From contig CM038044.1 in assembly GCA_021397845.1 (NCBI GenBank), positions 37,558,354-37,622,353 on the forward strand: 64,000 bases of DNA, given 5' to 3'. Made by a program: the position numbers and the translations under genes. This stretch comes from Areca catechu. Its lineage: Eukaryota; Streptophyta; Magnoliopsida; Arecales; Arecaceae. This document shows, one piece after another, positions 22,177 to 32,102 of the stretch. Under the pieces are notes generated by a model. It worked only from the letters and a program-made list of their open reading frames with translations. It was not told the DNA's origin and did no database searches. The stretch's first letter is position 1. Every line of letters starts with the position of its first letter.

Positions 22177-23582
22177 CTAGGGCCTAAACCTACTAGACCA
22201 TTGGTTCTCTAGGCTTGACCCTAGCCGGGTATGCACAAGAAAATTTTTTAGGATCCCTAACAGATGCCATAAAGTATACCAGAAGTAGAGGGTGAATGGG
22301 ATGGGCTCTAAGGAGTCACACATTCTGGTAGTCTCAATAAAAAGTAACCTCCTAGCTCTAGGGATATGAGATGGCTTAAGAAAAGGCAGGGAATAAAAAT
22401 GAGACTCAGGGACTGGTTCGAAGTTTAGGCAGCTGACCTTAATGTATGAATGAAGGTCTAAAGGTGTGCTCATCTTAACCTCATGGTCAGTACTAGGAGG
22501 ATCGATAGGTGCAAGTCCTTGGGTAGACGGGGTGCTCCTAGATGTGGAGGGATTTCGGGAAGGTCTTTGGAACATTCATCTTGAGAATCTATACCTTCAT
22601 CTATTTTGTTTGATCCTGGCTTGGTCAGTTCTACTACAAGGTCTATAGTGGACTCAGGATCATTATCATTTGGGTCCTTGCTAAGTTCTGGGGTATCCTT
22701 AATGATTCCATCAGGTGGGAGCTGATCAATTAAATTATCAGGCGATACCTCCTCACATTCTTCTTCTTCTTCATATTCATTAATCAAGCTTATGTCAGGC
22801 TCATATATGACCTCTTCAAACTCACTGAAGGGTTCTAATCCTTTCTCCTTTGGTTCTTCTATAGGCACAACTATGGTTGGGTCAACTACTTTTGGGATGG
22901 CCATACCTAACTCCTTCTCAGTGTTTTCTTTCTGGTCAAGAGGTGACACGGGTGGGGATTGATAAACAAAAGTCTGGTTCACTACAGATGTCGGATCAAT
23001 CGGGATTTGATTCAAGTTGGTAGAGGTCGGCTTTAAGTCCAAAGTATTAGATCGAGTATATCTTAAAGACTACTCACAGTCTTGGGCTTCTTGGTAGGCT
23101 TGCTCTAACTTATTGGTCTTTTCAAAGCCTAATTTTCTATAGATGTCTGGGTGTAGCCAAGCCCTAAACCTCAATGTGATCTGAACCTCGGTCTCAATGG
23201 TATTACATTTCATGACATACCACTGGAAGTCCTCGATATACTCAGACACTGGCCTATTACCTTGTCTCAATTGGCACCACCGGCCTAGAAGTCTTTGCTC
23301 ATAGGATTCACCTAGGTACCCTGCTCTCAACTTACTTCTCATGTCTTTCCAAGTTACCTTAGACTCTTGTCTCTCATACTTCATTCTTCCTCTAACATCA
23401 AACCAATAACGTTCGGCTGAACCCCGAAGATGCATTTGGGCAAACCTGACCTTACTATCCTCACACAGATTGCTCCACTTAAAATATTCATCCATATCGT
23501 CCTCCCAATCAATATAAACCTGACGATCATGACTTTCTCGAAAAGGACAAAACTGAGGATAGACTCTAGGGTTAGATGCCAT
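22177..23582 (-). pseudogene. gag: Element C gag with acidic and YFW boxes
   Basis: Most complete gag of the four related elements. From 23582 an open stretch of 170 codons carries a retrotransposon gag capsid domain (VYIDWEDDMDEYFKW near residue 22, then AERYWFDVRG and LRQGNRPVSEYIEDF). After a stop at 23070, 23042-22470 continues with a Pro/Glu-rich region and the acidic box INEYEEEEE at about 22755-22810. A frameshift leads into 22575-22177, with LYFWYTLWHLLG at 22255-22290. There is no zinc knuckle that I can see. The N-terminal coiled coil present in A and B was not located. The order capsid, acidic box, YFW box is the fullest version of the shared plan. Confidence 0.8.
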
Positions 23583-24458
23583 GAAAATACTGACTAGCTA
23601 AAGGGCAGTTAGGCTAAAGGACTCCTAATTCTAGACTAGCCATGCAACACACAACGAACGTCTAAGATCTAATAGACTTAGAATCTCAACCAGTTTCCTA
23701 GGTCAGAGTGGCAAACCAGTCTGTAGTAGCCTTGTCCTTGGCCAGGTAGGTGGAGGGGAGTGGAGGTTCCTCTCTACTTTCCTTAGACACCAATTTTGCA
23801 ATTGGCCAGGTAAGCAAACCAACCCAGAAGCCTTGATTCACCAAGCCTAGACACCAAGAACTCAGTACAAACAGATTGGGCTGTCACCAAGATTAGACAC
23901 TTTGTCTCGACTCGACCAAATGGGTGTCCCTAAGCTCTCTAGAGCAATTAGGTGTCTAACTGATTTTAGTTAGGGTTTGGGTTCGGGATGCAGGTTAGTG
24001 GTTTGTGGGCTAGGGACAGGTGATGAACTCCTGATCCTATGTCAAATTGCCACCCTTAAGTGTTTTATGAACAATGTAGGCACAGAAATGTCTAAGAAAA
24101 AGATTTAATATATATATATATATATATATATTTTCGGATATATGGATGATAAGCAAAGTGCAAAAGAAGTCTAAATATGAACTAATTGCATGAACTAACT
24201 AAATGAGACAAGAAAGAGATGCTTTCTGAAACTGCAGGCCTGAGATTTTCTCAGATGATATTTCGGCTTGTAGAATTTCTACAGGATGAAATAAAATCTG
24301 AGAAAAGAGAAGAAGAATCCTCTAAATGCAACATATCCAGCAAAAGAAAAATCAAATAAAACGGAGATTCCTACAAAGAGAAAAAATTAAAATAGCAGAC
24401 TATATATGGGCTGGACAGAATGCAGAGACCTAAATGCAAGAGCACTAGTCCTAGCCTA
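23583..24458 (-). other. Element C leader, with (TA)n run
   Basis: Untranslated leader, colinear with those of A and B. It contains a TA dinucleotide run at about 24109-24131. No supported gene. Confidence 0.6.
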
Positions 24459-24472
24459 GGCTATGATACCAA
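24459..24472 (-). other. Element C primer-binding site
   Basis: The minus strand reads TTGGTATCATAGCC, one mismatch to the initiator tRNA-Met type site, three bases from the 5' LTR. Confidence 0.8.
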
Positions 24473-24475
24473 GAA

Positions 24476-26290
24476 TGATGCGGAAAAAAAGGATGAGGAT
24501 GATGATGATAGCACGGATGATGCAAAGGTGGTTATATCTTGTTTTTTTTTAGGTTTTTATCTTTGGTTCCCGATTGCAAGCAAAGAGAACCTAGGAAAAT
24601 TGAAAGAAAAGAGGTCTATGCTAGCAGATCAATCCCTAAGAAATGATAGACCAGGACCCCGAGATTAAGGAACCCCGGGATTAGGACTAGCTCGATACAC
24701 CCAATACCTACCTAGGAGATGGGGATGCAAACCTTTCAAATTCTGAAGTGCCTGGTGCAGAGATCGCTCTACTCGATGGATGCGGCCTGGATGTCCGAGC
24801 AATCGCGCCCGTGGATGCACCGGTTCCCGATCATGTGGCCGTGATGGCAAGACGATCCATCTCCGATGTCCGTAGCACCGAGGAAGACCTGTAGGCAGCA
24901 AGAGAAAGAACGGTTAGCGAAGAGATGAGAAGTGTTGAAGTTGAAATAGGGTTAGGGTAGAGAAACAGGGCTTCAAGCCTGGTATCCGACTGGAGTCCGA
25001 AATTGAAGTTGATAACTTGGGGCCTCGCACCCCGCGACATCTCGGAGGACGAAGGAATTGTGGCCTCCCACCACTCGATGCTCTCAGGCGAAGGAACGTG
25101 GCCTCACACCACTCGACGTCCTTAGGCGAAGGAACGTGGCCTCACACCACTCGACATCCCTGGGGATGAAGGAAGAGTTTCACTCACTCACAACCTAGTC
25201 TAGGGAGACAGAGGATTGGAGAAGAAAACACTCGAATTTTTTTTTTGTATTCATTCACTAACTGTTACAAAGAGGGGTTTGGGTCCTTTAAATAGGTACC
25301 CAAAGATACATTCAAAATTCAAAAGAAAACCCATTCAAAATTTGAACCAAAAATACAACTCAATTTAAAAGTGGCGCCCAAGCTTTGGAGAGCTTTCTTC
25401 TTGGTCGACCAGCTTGGTATGGCATGATGCTTGGCTTGGAGTGGAGGAGTTGCTCCTTGGACTTCCTTCTTTGCTTGCTTGGTTTTGGTAGAAAACATGA
25501 AGTGAGGCTAGCTTGGAGGGATTTGTCCCACTTTGACTTTTCTTGGCTTGATTCAAGGCCGACCAAATGGGAATAATCCTAGGCGTGGCATGATTGGAGG
25601 CTTGGAGAGGGGGATTGGTCTTTGACCTTCCTTCCTTGCATGGCTTATTTTGGTAGAAGGCTTGGATTGAGGCTTGATGTCTTCACCATGCCTTTCTTGC
25701 TTAACTTCATCAAGGGATCATGCCTTTCTTGCTTAACTTCTTTATGGAAGAAGGCTTGAGTGGAAGCATGCATCAAGGGATTTGAAACTTCTTTCCACTT
25801 GGAGAATGGAGGATGCCTTTCTTGCTTGACTTCTTTATGGAATGAGTCTTGAGTTGAGGCATGCATCAAGGGATTTGAAACTTCTTTCCTTGACCGCCCA
25901 TCCTAGATTGGAAGAGAGATTGAAGAGGGGAGGGGAAGGGGGCATGGATCATGTGAGTGGTCCCCTTTCTTGGGCGCCCAAAACAAACCACATGTCATCA
26001 CCTCAGTGCGCCACATAAACAGATAAGGTGGGCCCTGAGCTGACATGTCTCCTTGCCTTTGTTAGGCTTAAAAGAGACTTAACTTTTGAACCACTAAAGA
26101 CTTCATGGGCTTAGACTCGGCCCGACTTATTACAAGACTCAGCTCAACCCGATGGGTCGAGGTACAGACTCCATTTAAGCAAATAAACTAGAGGCTGACA
26201 GCCTTATTACAGGATTCGATAAACACAGAACCCTAATCAGAGATCCCCCGAAGTTTGAAGGGCTCAAGTCAAACCCTGATGCCCACATCA
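24476..26290 (-). repeat. Element C 5' LTR
   Basis: Complete 1815-bp LTR, partner of 12846-14507 plus 21426-21577. A moderate number of substitutions separates the copies. Right TSD ATATC at 26291-26295. Confidence 0.93.
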
Positions 26291-26295
26291 ATATC

Positions 26296-27265
26296 CCTTT
26301 ATCCTAATTCTGAACTCCCTCCAAAGACTAAGAACAAATCTTTAGTTCTTCTCAAGTACTTAAGAATGTTCTTCACATTTATCCAGAGTTCTTCACCTGG
26401 ATTTGACTAATATCTACTCGTGACACTCACTGCATGTGCTATATCAGGTCTAGTACACAACATGGCATACATGAGGCTTCCAATTGCCGAAGCATATGAA
26501 ATCTTGCTCATATGTTGAATCTCTCCCGGTGTGTTGGGACATATTTTCTTGGAGAGATTAATGCCATGCCGAAGAGGTAACAATCCTCTTTTAGAGTTCT
26601 CCATGCTGAATCTTTTCAATACTTCCTCTATGTAAAATTTCTATGAAAGGCTAAGCCTCCGATTAGATCCATCTCTAAAGACCTTAATCCCCAATATATA
26701 AGATGCTTCACCTAAGTGTTTCATAGAGAATTTCTTAGATAACCAACTTTGATCGAAGTCAACATGAGAACATCATTCCCTATAAGGAGGATGTCATCCA
26801 TGTATAATACGAGGAATGTCACCGCCCTCCCACTAGCCTTCCTGTAAATACAAGGCTCATCCTCGTTCTTAATAAAACCAAATGATTTGATTACTTCATC
26901 AAAACGAGTATTCCAACTCCGAGAAGCTTGCTTCAACCGTAGATTGATCTATGCAGCTTGCAGATCTTATAGTCTTCATCATTGGAAGTGAAACCCAAAG
27001 GCTGCTCCATGTAGATATCTTCCTCAAGATATCCATTCAGGAATGCAATTTTCATATCCATCTGCCATATCTCATAATCATGATATGCTGTAATTGCAAG
27101 TAATGTATGGATGGATTTTAGTATAGCTACTGGTAAAAAGGTGGCATGATAGTTAATGCCTTCGCACTGACTATAACCTTTTGCCACTAGCCTAGCTTTA
27201 AAGGTCTCCACCTTACCATACGCACCTAATTTCCTTTTGTAGATCCATTTATAACCAATAGGTAC
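26296..27265 (-). pseudogene. pol: Element H reverse transcriptase
   Basis: Minus strand from 27265 down. YKWIYKRKLG and KARLVAKGYSQCEGINY open the copia RT, IWQMDMKIAFLNGYLEEDIYMEQP follows, a frame shift occurs near 26935, then KQASRSWNTRFDE and catalytic YMDD near 26790. After stops near 26640 the connection region (GSLMYAMLCTRPDIAHAVS) reaches 26407, and the RNase H start is at 26296. The upstream continuation lies beyond element E at 46212, and the downstream one beyond C at 12840. Confidence 0.88.
27261..27265. repeat. Left target-site duplication of element E
   Basis: GGTAC, identical to 46207-46211. Confidence 0.95.
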
Positions 27266-28876
27266 TGTTACGGCCGTAACGATGACGTGGCCGGGCTCAG
27301 ATATCGCCAAATATGATCGAGCCACGTGGAGGTTTCTCCGGCCGAGTCAGCGCCACAATGCCAAGGCCGAGCTCGGTAAGGCTACTCCGCCAGACGACTT
27401 CCTAAGACAAACTGCCCTCGCCGAAGTCGATCTCGGTTCGGGGCTCCTCTACCACCTCGCCTGGCGCCCACCCGGGAGGGGTCCGCCTAGGCTGAGGTCG
27501 GCCGATCCTTCGCTCCTTCCCCAGGTGGCCCCCGGAGACGGGCCCACCTCGGCCGAAGCCAGGCGACCTCCTGCCACCTCACCAGGTTTCCACCCAGGAG
27601 GGGTCCACCTAGGCCGAGGTCGGCCGATCCTTCGCTCCTTCGCCAGGTGGCCCCCCCGGAGACGGGCCCACCTCGGCCGAAGCCAGGCGACCTCCTGCCA
27701 CCTCGCCAGGTGTCCACCCAGGAGGGGTCCACCTAGGCCGAGGTCGGCCGATCCTTCGCTCCTTCGCCAGGTGGCCCCCCCGGAGACGGGCCCACCTCGA
27801 CCGAAGCTAGGTGACCTCCTGCCACCTCGCTAGGTGTCCACCCAGGAGGGGTCCACCTAGGCCGAGGTCGGCTGATCCTTCGCTCCTTCGCCAGGTGGCC
27901 CCCGGAGACGGGCCCACCTCGGCCGAAGCCAGGCGACCTCCTGCCACCTCGCCAGGTGTCCACCCAGGAGGGGTCCACCTAGGTCGAGGTCGGCGGATCC
28001 TTCGCTCCTTCGCCAGGTGGACCCCGGAGACGGGCCCACCTCGGCCGAAGCCAGGCCGCCCGTACGGAGAAGGTCCCAGGGAAGGAGGTGCAGGCCCCGA
28101 GGTCATCCCTCGGGCCGTACGCATCACAGACGGCGCCCCGTACGGATGGCGGCGACACGCGAAACACCATTTGCATCGGCCCGACAGGTCCCGCAGTCGA
28201 GAGATGCGATTCTGACAAAGCAGGCCCCATAGATGGATGGTGCCCACACTTGGGAAAGAGAGCGCTCTCACTGGGCCCGAGGTCTGACCGGCCGCCTTAC
28301 CAGCGCTGCCCCCCCCCCCCCCCCCCCCCTTTTTCTGTCTTTGCCTTTTCCCTGTTGGGCTCGACGGACGAGGTCGGAAAGCCGCCTGGCCCTCCTCACT
28401 GAAATGGGGAAAGAGAAAGGGACGGGGGAGGGGAGCCTCCCAGGAGGAGAAGACAGGCGAACGACGGGAAGAGATAAAAGGAAGGAATCTGGGGACGACA
28501 AGGTAAGCGAACAAGCCTGGGGACAAGGAAGAAGCAGCGGTAAAAGGTCTCGCTCTGAGAGTGAGATCCAAGATCCCGAGAGGGGATCGCTCGGTGTGAG
28601 CTCGGCAAGGAGGCCCGGTCGAATTTTTGGTCCCCAGTGCACCTTTCTTTCTAGTAAATTCTCTAAGTCTGGAACCCTCTCGGGGGTCCGTCTTGGAGAG
28701 TATGTTCCTTCTCGTCGTCTACTGACCTGACCGTCGGAGCTCCCTCTCCGGGATCCCCGGCCAGGGTCTTCTAACCCCTTCTTGCAGGTTCGCCGTAGCC
28801 GGGGAAGCTCCCTCGCCAAGCGGTCAGGAAGGATCCACGGATCCGAGGCACGGGCGCGGCGACGAGAGCGGCAACA
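27266..28876 (+). repeat. Element E 5' LTR
   Basis: TGTTACGGCC to GCGGCAACA. It contains a minisatellite (27479-28060), a run of 21 C residues (28309-28329) and a purine-rich 3' half. ORFs on both strands here are by-products of high GC. Confidence 0.95.
27479..28060 (+). repeat. Minisatellite of about 124 bp in E 5' LTR
   Basis: Five units starting near 27479, 27603, 27728, 27850 and 27976, each with CACCTAGGCCGAGGTCGG and CCACCTCGGCCGAAGCCAGG, plus a final partial. Unit length varies by one or two bases in a C run. Five units also occur at about 44810-45395 in the 3' LTR. Confidence 0.9.
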
Positions 28877-28878
28877 GA

Positions 28879-28898
28879 TTGGCGCGCCAGGAAGGGGG
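28879..28898 (+). other. Element E primer-binding-site region
   Basis: TTGGCGCGCCAGGAAGGGGG two bases after the LTR, in the position and with the GGCGCGCCAGG core seen in Tat-lineage elements. I do not assign the tRNA with certainty. Confidence 0.65.
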
Positions 28899-28955
28899 GC
28901 AGGACACCAAACCCTAGCGGGAGCCAGCTTTCTGCAGGTGTCACGCTCTCTGACA

Positions 28956-30003
28956 ATGGTGGTCACTCGTGGCTGCGAGGCGTCCACCAGCCATGTGGGG
29001 GAGGTTCACTCCCCTCCAGGGGCCCACAGCCCGGAGAGGGAGCTTCCAGCTCCCCCTCCTCTTCCACCACAGCCTACCTCAACGGACGGACCCCTTGCAG
29101 CCGTCATCCAACAGCTGCAGACCTTGACCTCGGCGGTCCGGCAGCTTCAGCATCAGCAGTGGTCCCTGGCCACGCAGCCGCAGCCAGGGACCCCCGCGGC
29201 CCGAGCCGCGGGGCAGTGTGGGAGCCTGAGCTCCATCCAGGGCAGGCCATCCCATCCGAGGGCCGTCTCTAACCCCCGTGGGAGCCACCAAGCTCCCGCA
29301 AAAAGAAACTACTCCGGTTCGGAGGATCACGAGAGTCGATCCCCGGCCAACGAGGCCGAAACGGTGCATCGCAGCAAGCGACGCCGAGGCCTGACTTCGC
29401 GCCTAGACCGATCGGTGCCCCCTTCACCCGCAGCCTCGGTGGAAGACTCCACCGACGAAGCCATCAGGCGCCAGGCCGAGAGGCGCCTGGAGGAGCATGA
29501 GCGCAAGCTAGCGGAGTTTGCCCGCCGATTCGCCGACCTGCAGAACCCATCGACGGACCCGGCGGGCTACGACTCCCATCCCCCTTTCTCTGAAGAAATC
29601 CAGGCGGAGCCGATCCCAAAACGGTTTTGCATGCTGCAGGTGGATCCCTAAGACGGGACCACCGACCCTCTGGACCATCTGGAGAGCTACAAAGCTCTTA
29701 TGAGGGTCCAGGGGGCCACCGACGCTCTTCTGTGCATCACCTTCCTGGCCACCCTCCGGAAGGCCGCTCGAGTCTGGTTCACCCGCCTCGAGCCCGGATC
29801 CATTTGCTCCTTCCATCAGCTGGAAGGGAAGTTTGTTGCACACTTCAACGCTTGTCAAAAGGTGTCAAGAGAGGTGGACAGCCTCTTCTCCATCCGCTAG
29901 CAGGACCAGGAGCTGCTCCGGGACTACATCACCCGGTTCAAGACCGCAGCCCTGGAAATCTACAGCCTCGACGAGCACGTCGACATGTTGGCTTTGAAGC
30001 GCA
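28956..30003 (+). pseudogene. gag: Element E gag, N-terminal and capsid part
   Basis: ATG at 28956. Residues 1-230 are Pro/Gln/Arg-rich with a heptad-like stretch (AVIQQLQTLTSAVRQLQ) and an Arg/Glu-rich coiled coil at about 29460-29540. The capsid domain starts near 29600 and contains DHLESYKALM, ARVWFTRLEPGSI and FHQLEGKFVAHF. Nonsense codons lie at 29649 and 29898, the latter TAG where CAG is expected. Element B interrupts codon 349 at 30003. The continuation is at 36259 in the same frame. Confidence 0.85.
29999..30003. repeat. Left target-site duplication of element B
   Basis: GCGCA. The partner at 36255-36259 is GCGCG, four of five bases matching. Confidence 0.75.
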
Positions 30004-31459
30004 TGATGGGGAACTAATATGCATGCAATTTTTTTTGTATGTTTTACATGTTGAGTTAGGTGATTAATTCCCAAATTTCAGATCAAAATTATTTATAGAG
30101 AATTTTGTATGAATTTTTGAAGATCAGCATGCAGATTAGGACCTAGAAAAGTAGCAAAGAAGGACCGCCGGGGCTGAGAAGCCTCGGTTAGGGCAAGTTC
30201 TCCTACAATAAAACTACTGGAGGTAGAGGGGTGTACCTGACAACGTCTGTGAAGATCGCAGCGAAGGGGTCTCTCGTTCCTCGACGGATGCGGCCTGGAA
30301 AACCGAGCCAAAGACCCGCGGATACCCGGCTTTCTGCTCGGTGATCCGATTGAGGCTTGGCTAGAGTCGTTGGATTCGTAGGAACTCAGGGACCTGCAAA
30401 CGACCTGTCAGGGGTTAGAAAGCTCACAAAGGAACAAGAAAACAAAGTAAAAACAGCAAGGGAAGGCTTCTTTTGGAGTGGGCATCCAGGGATCTGGAGG
30501 GTTTGTTGGCAGCAGGAAGATGATTGCAAACACCGGGAAGAAGAACTCTCACAAACCCCTTTATGCACACAGCAGGGTATCACACCACTCAATAGAAGAA
30601 CTCAAGGTTTTCATTCATCAAAAATTCTCCTCATACAAGAGGCTAGGGTCCCTTAAATAGACCCTTAACCTTGGGCTCCAAGTAAGGGTACATAAGTCTT
30701 TACATAAGAATCCTTTTCCCTCTCAAACCCTAGCTAGAAAATAAGAAAATATTAGGTAAAAAAATCCCTAAAAATTTTCTTGACTTGGTCAAGACTCCAA
30801 GGACGCCTAGGGGGGCGTGTTGGGCTTCTAGGAGCAGCAAAAGGCCAGCCCAAAGGGGCTCGGGTGCATGGGTTTGGGCCTCTGGAAGCTGGGGTGGCCT
30901 GGTAGCCAGGTAGCAGGAATATTCCCTGGTATCTTGCTTCTTAGGGGCTTGGACTTGGCACCTGGGCTTGATTTCTTTGGGCTAGGATGCAGATGGACCT
31001 CTGGGATCATGGATGCCATTATCTATGAATATACTTTGGCATCTGGAAGGGAATCTGGGCATCTGGAGGGCATATGCAAGAAATCAGGGTTTTCTGAATT
31101 TTCCTCCTGGGGTCTTCAAATCTTCAAGCTGGGTTGGACTTGGGCTATACTTCCATGTCTTCAATCTAGTTGGACTTGGTCTTCACTTGTATGATATAGT
31201 CTTGAGTCTTCGGTATGCTTGGATAGAACTCAAAAAAATAAAATTAGCTCAACATGAGCTGACTAGCATTGGACTGAACTAGCTCAACATGAGCTGACAA
31301 GTACAGAACTGAAATAACAACTCAAAATACTCAAATAACAACTAAAATGGACTCAGATGAGCTAAGCCCTTATTACAGATGGACTCATAAATTATTGATC
31401 AATTTACAGAGGGTTGAAAAAGCCTCTGTCTTATTCTGGTGCCTCCGGTGTCCCCACCA
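30004..31459 (-). repeat. Element B 3' LTR
   Basis: Nearly identical to 34800-36254. A TATA-like CTATTTAAGGG on the minus strand is at 30650-30660. The block TCGACGGATGCGGCCTGGA at 30281-30299 is shared with C's LTR. Two copies of AGCTCAACATGAGCTGAC lie near 31240 and 31275. Confidence 0.93.
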
Positions 31460-32000
31460 ATTCTCCCGGGGTGGGAGGAACTCGACCCTGTCGAGTGAAG
31501 GTCAGATTGGCTCACATATCTCTCGAGAAGGTCTGGGTTGAGGCGTTGCAAGTCCTCTTGAGAAATCCATGAATCGTCCGACTCTGGCCGGCCTTGCCAT
31601 CGGACCAGGAAGCGTTGATAAACATGGCCCTGGGTCATGATGGCTTGATCGTCCAGGATACGCTCGATCCGTTCTCCTCTCTCAGGCCAAATTTGTTTAT
31701 GGACACTCTAGGTTAGGGTCACTCACAATGAAAAGGAATAGGTCCAAAGGCCTCACTAGGTATCGCTACCGGTTCCCTATACTCAACCAGGTCTGTAATA
31801 TTGAAGGTAGAACTAATGCCCAAATCCGAAGGCAATTCTAACACCTAGGCATTTGATCCAACCTTCTCTATCACTTTAAAAGGTCCGGCTCTGCGAGCAT
31901 GAAGCTTCTTTTAGGCCTAAGCCTAACCAAGATAGAATCCACTACATCAAATTCTTTGATCCATCTTCGGGAATTAGCCAGTTGTTTTAACATTAGTGCG
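31460..32000 (-). pseudogene. Element B integrase C-terminus, chromodomain, hairpin and polypurine tract
   Basis: Minus strand: a GPF-type module at about 31770-31990 (VRLRPKR, then AGPFKVI and LGISSTFNITDLVEYREP) with a few stops. The chromodomain at about 31510-31640 has YQRFLVRWQGRPESDDSWI intact. The hairpin ACTCGAC-AGG-GTCGAGT is at 31480-31496. The tract CCGGGAGAAT adjoins the LTR at 31459. No DDE core is present upstream. Confidence 0.85.
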
Positions 32001-32102
32001 GGTGGTGAACATGCTAGGCACATGCAGACTCCTAACAAGATGATGCAAAGGACTCAAACCTACACCTAACAGACTCGACTAAAGAGGTTTATTAGGTCTT
32101 AA

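Larger units (their letters stand above)
12846..26290 (-). mobile_element. Element C: non-autonomous chromodomain gypsy derivative
   Basis: Minus-strand element with LTRs of about 1815 bp (TGATGCGGAA to GCCCACATCA in plus orientation) and a perfect ATATC TSD. Its 3' LTR is interrupted by element A. The internal part is only 2.9 kb: leader, gag with a full capsid-type domain, an acidic box, the YFW box and an integrase C-terminus plus chromodomain. No protease, RT, RNase H or integrase catalytic core can be found. The same plan is seen in A, B and D. Confidence 0.88.

Noticed and set aside
27282..28987. Many overlapping ORFs in the E LTRs, also at 44733-46060
   Set aside because: High GC and the minisatellite keep frames open. 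Both LTR copies show the same pattern and none continues outside.
30868..31282. ORFs of about 90-108 codons repeated at 35663-36077
   Set aside because: Both copies are in the LTRs of element B. Gly/Leu/Trp-rich by composition, with no domain.
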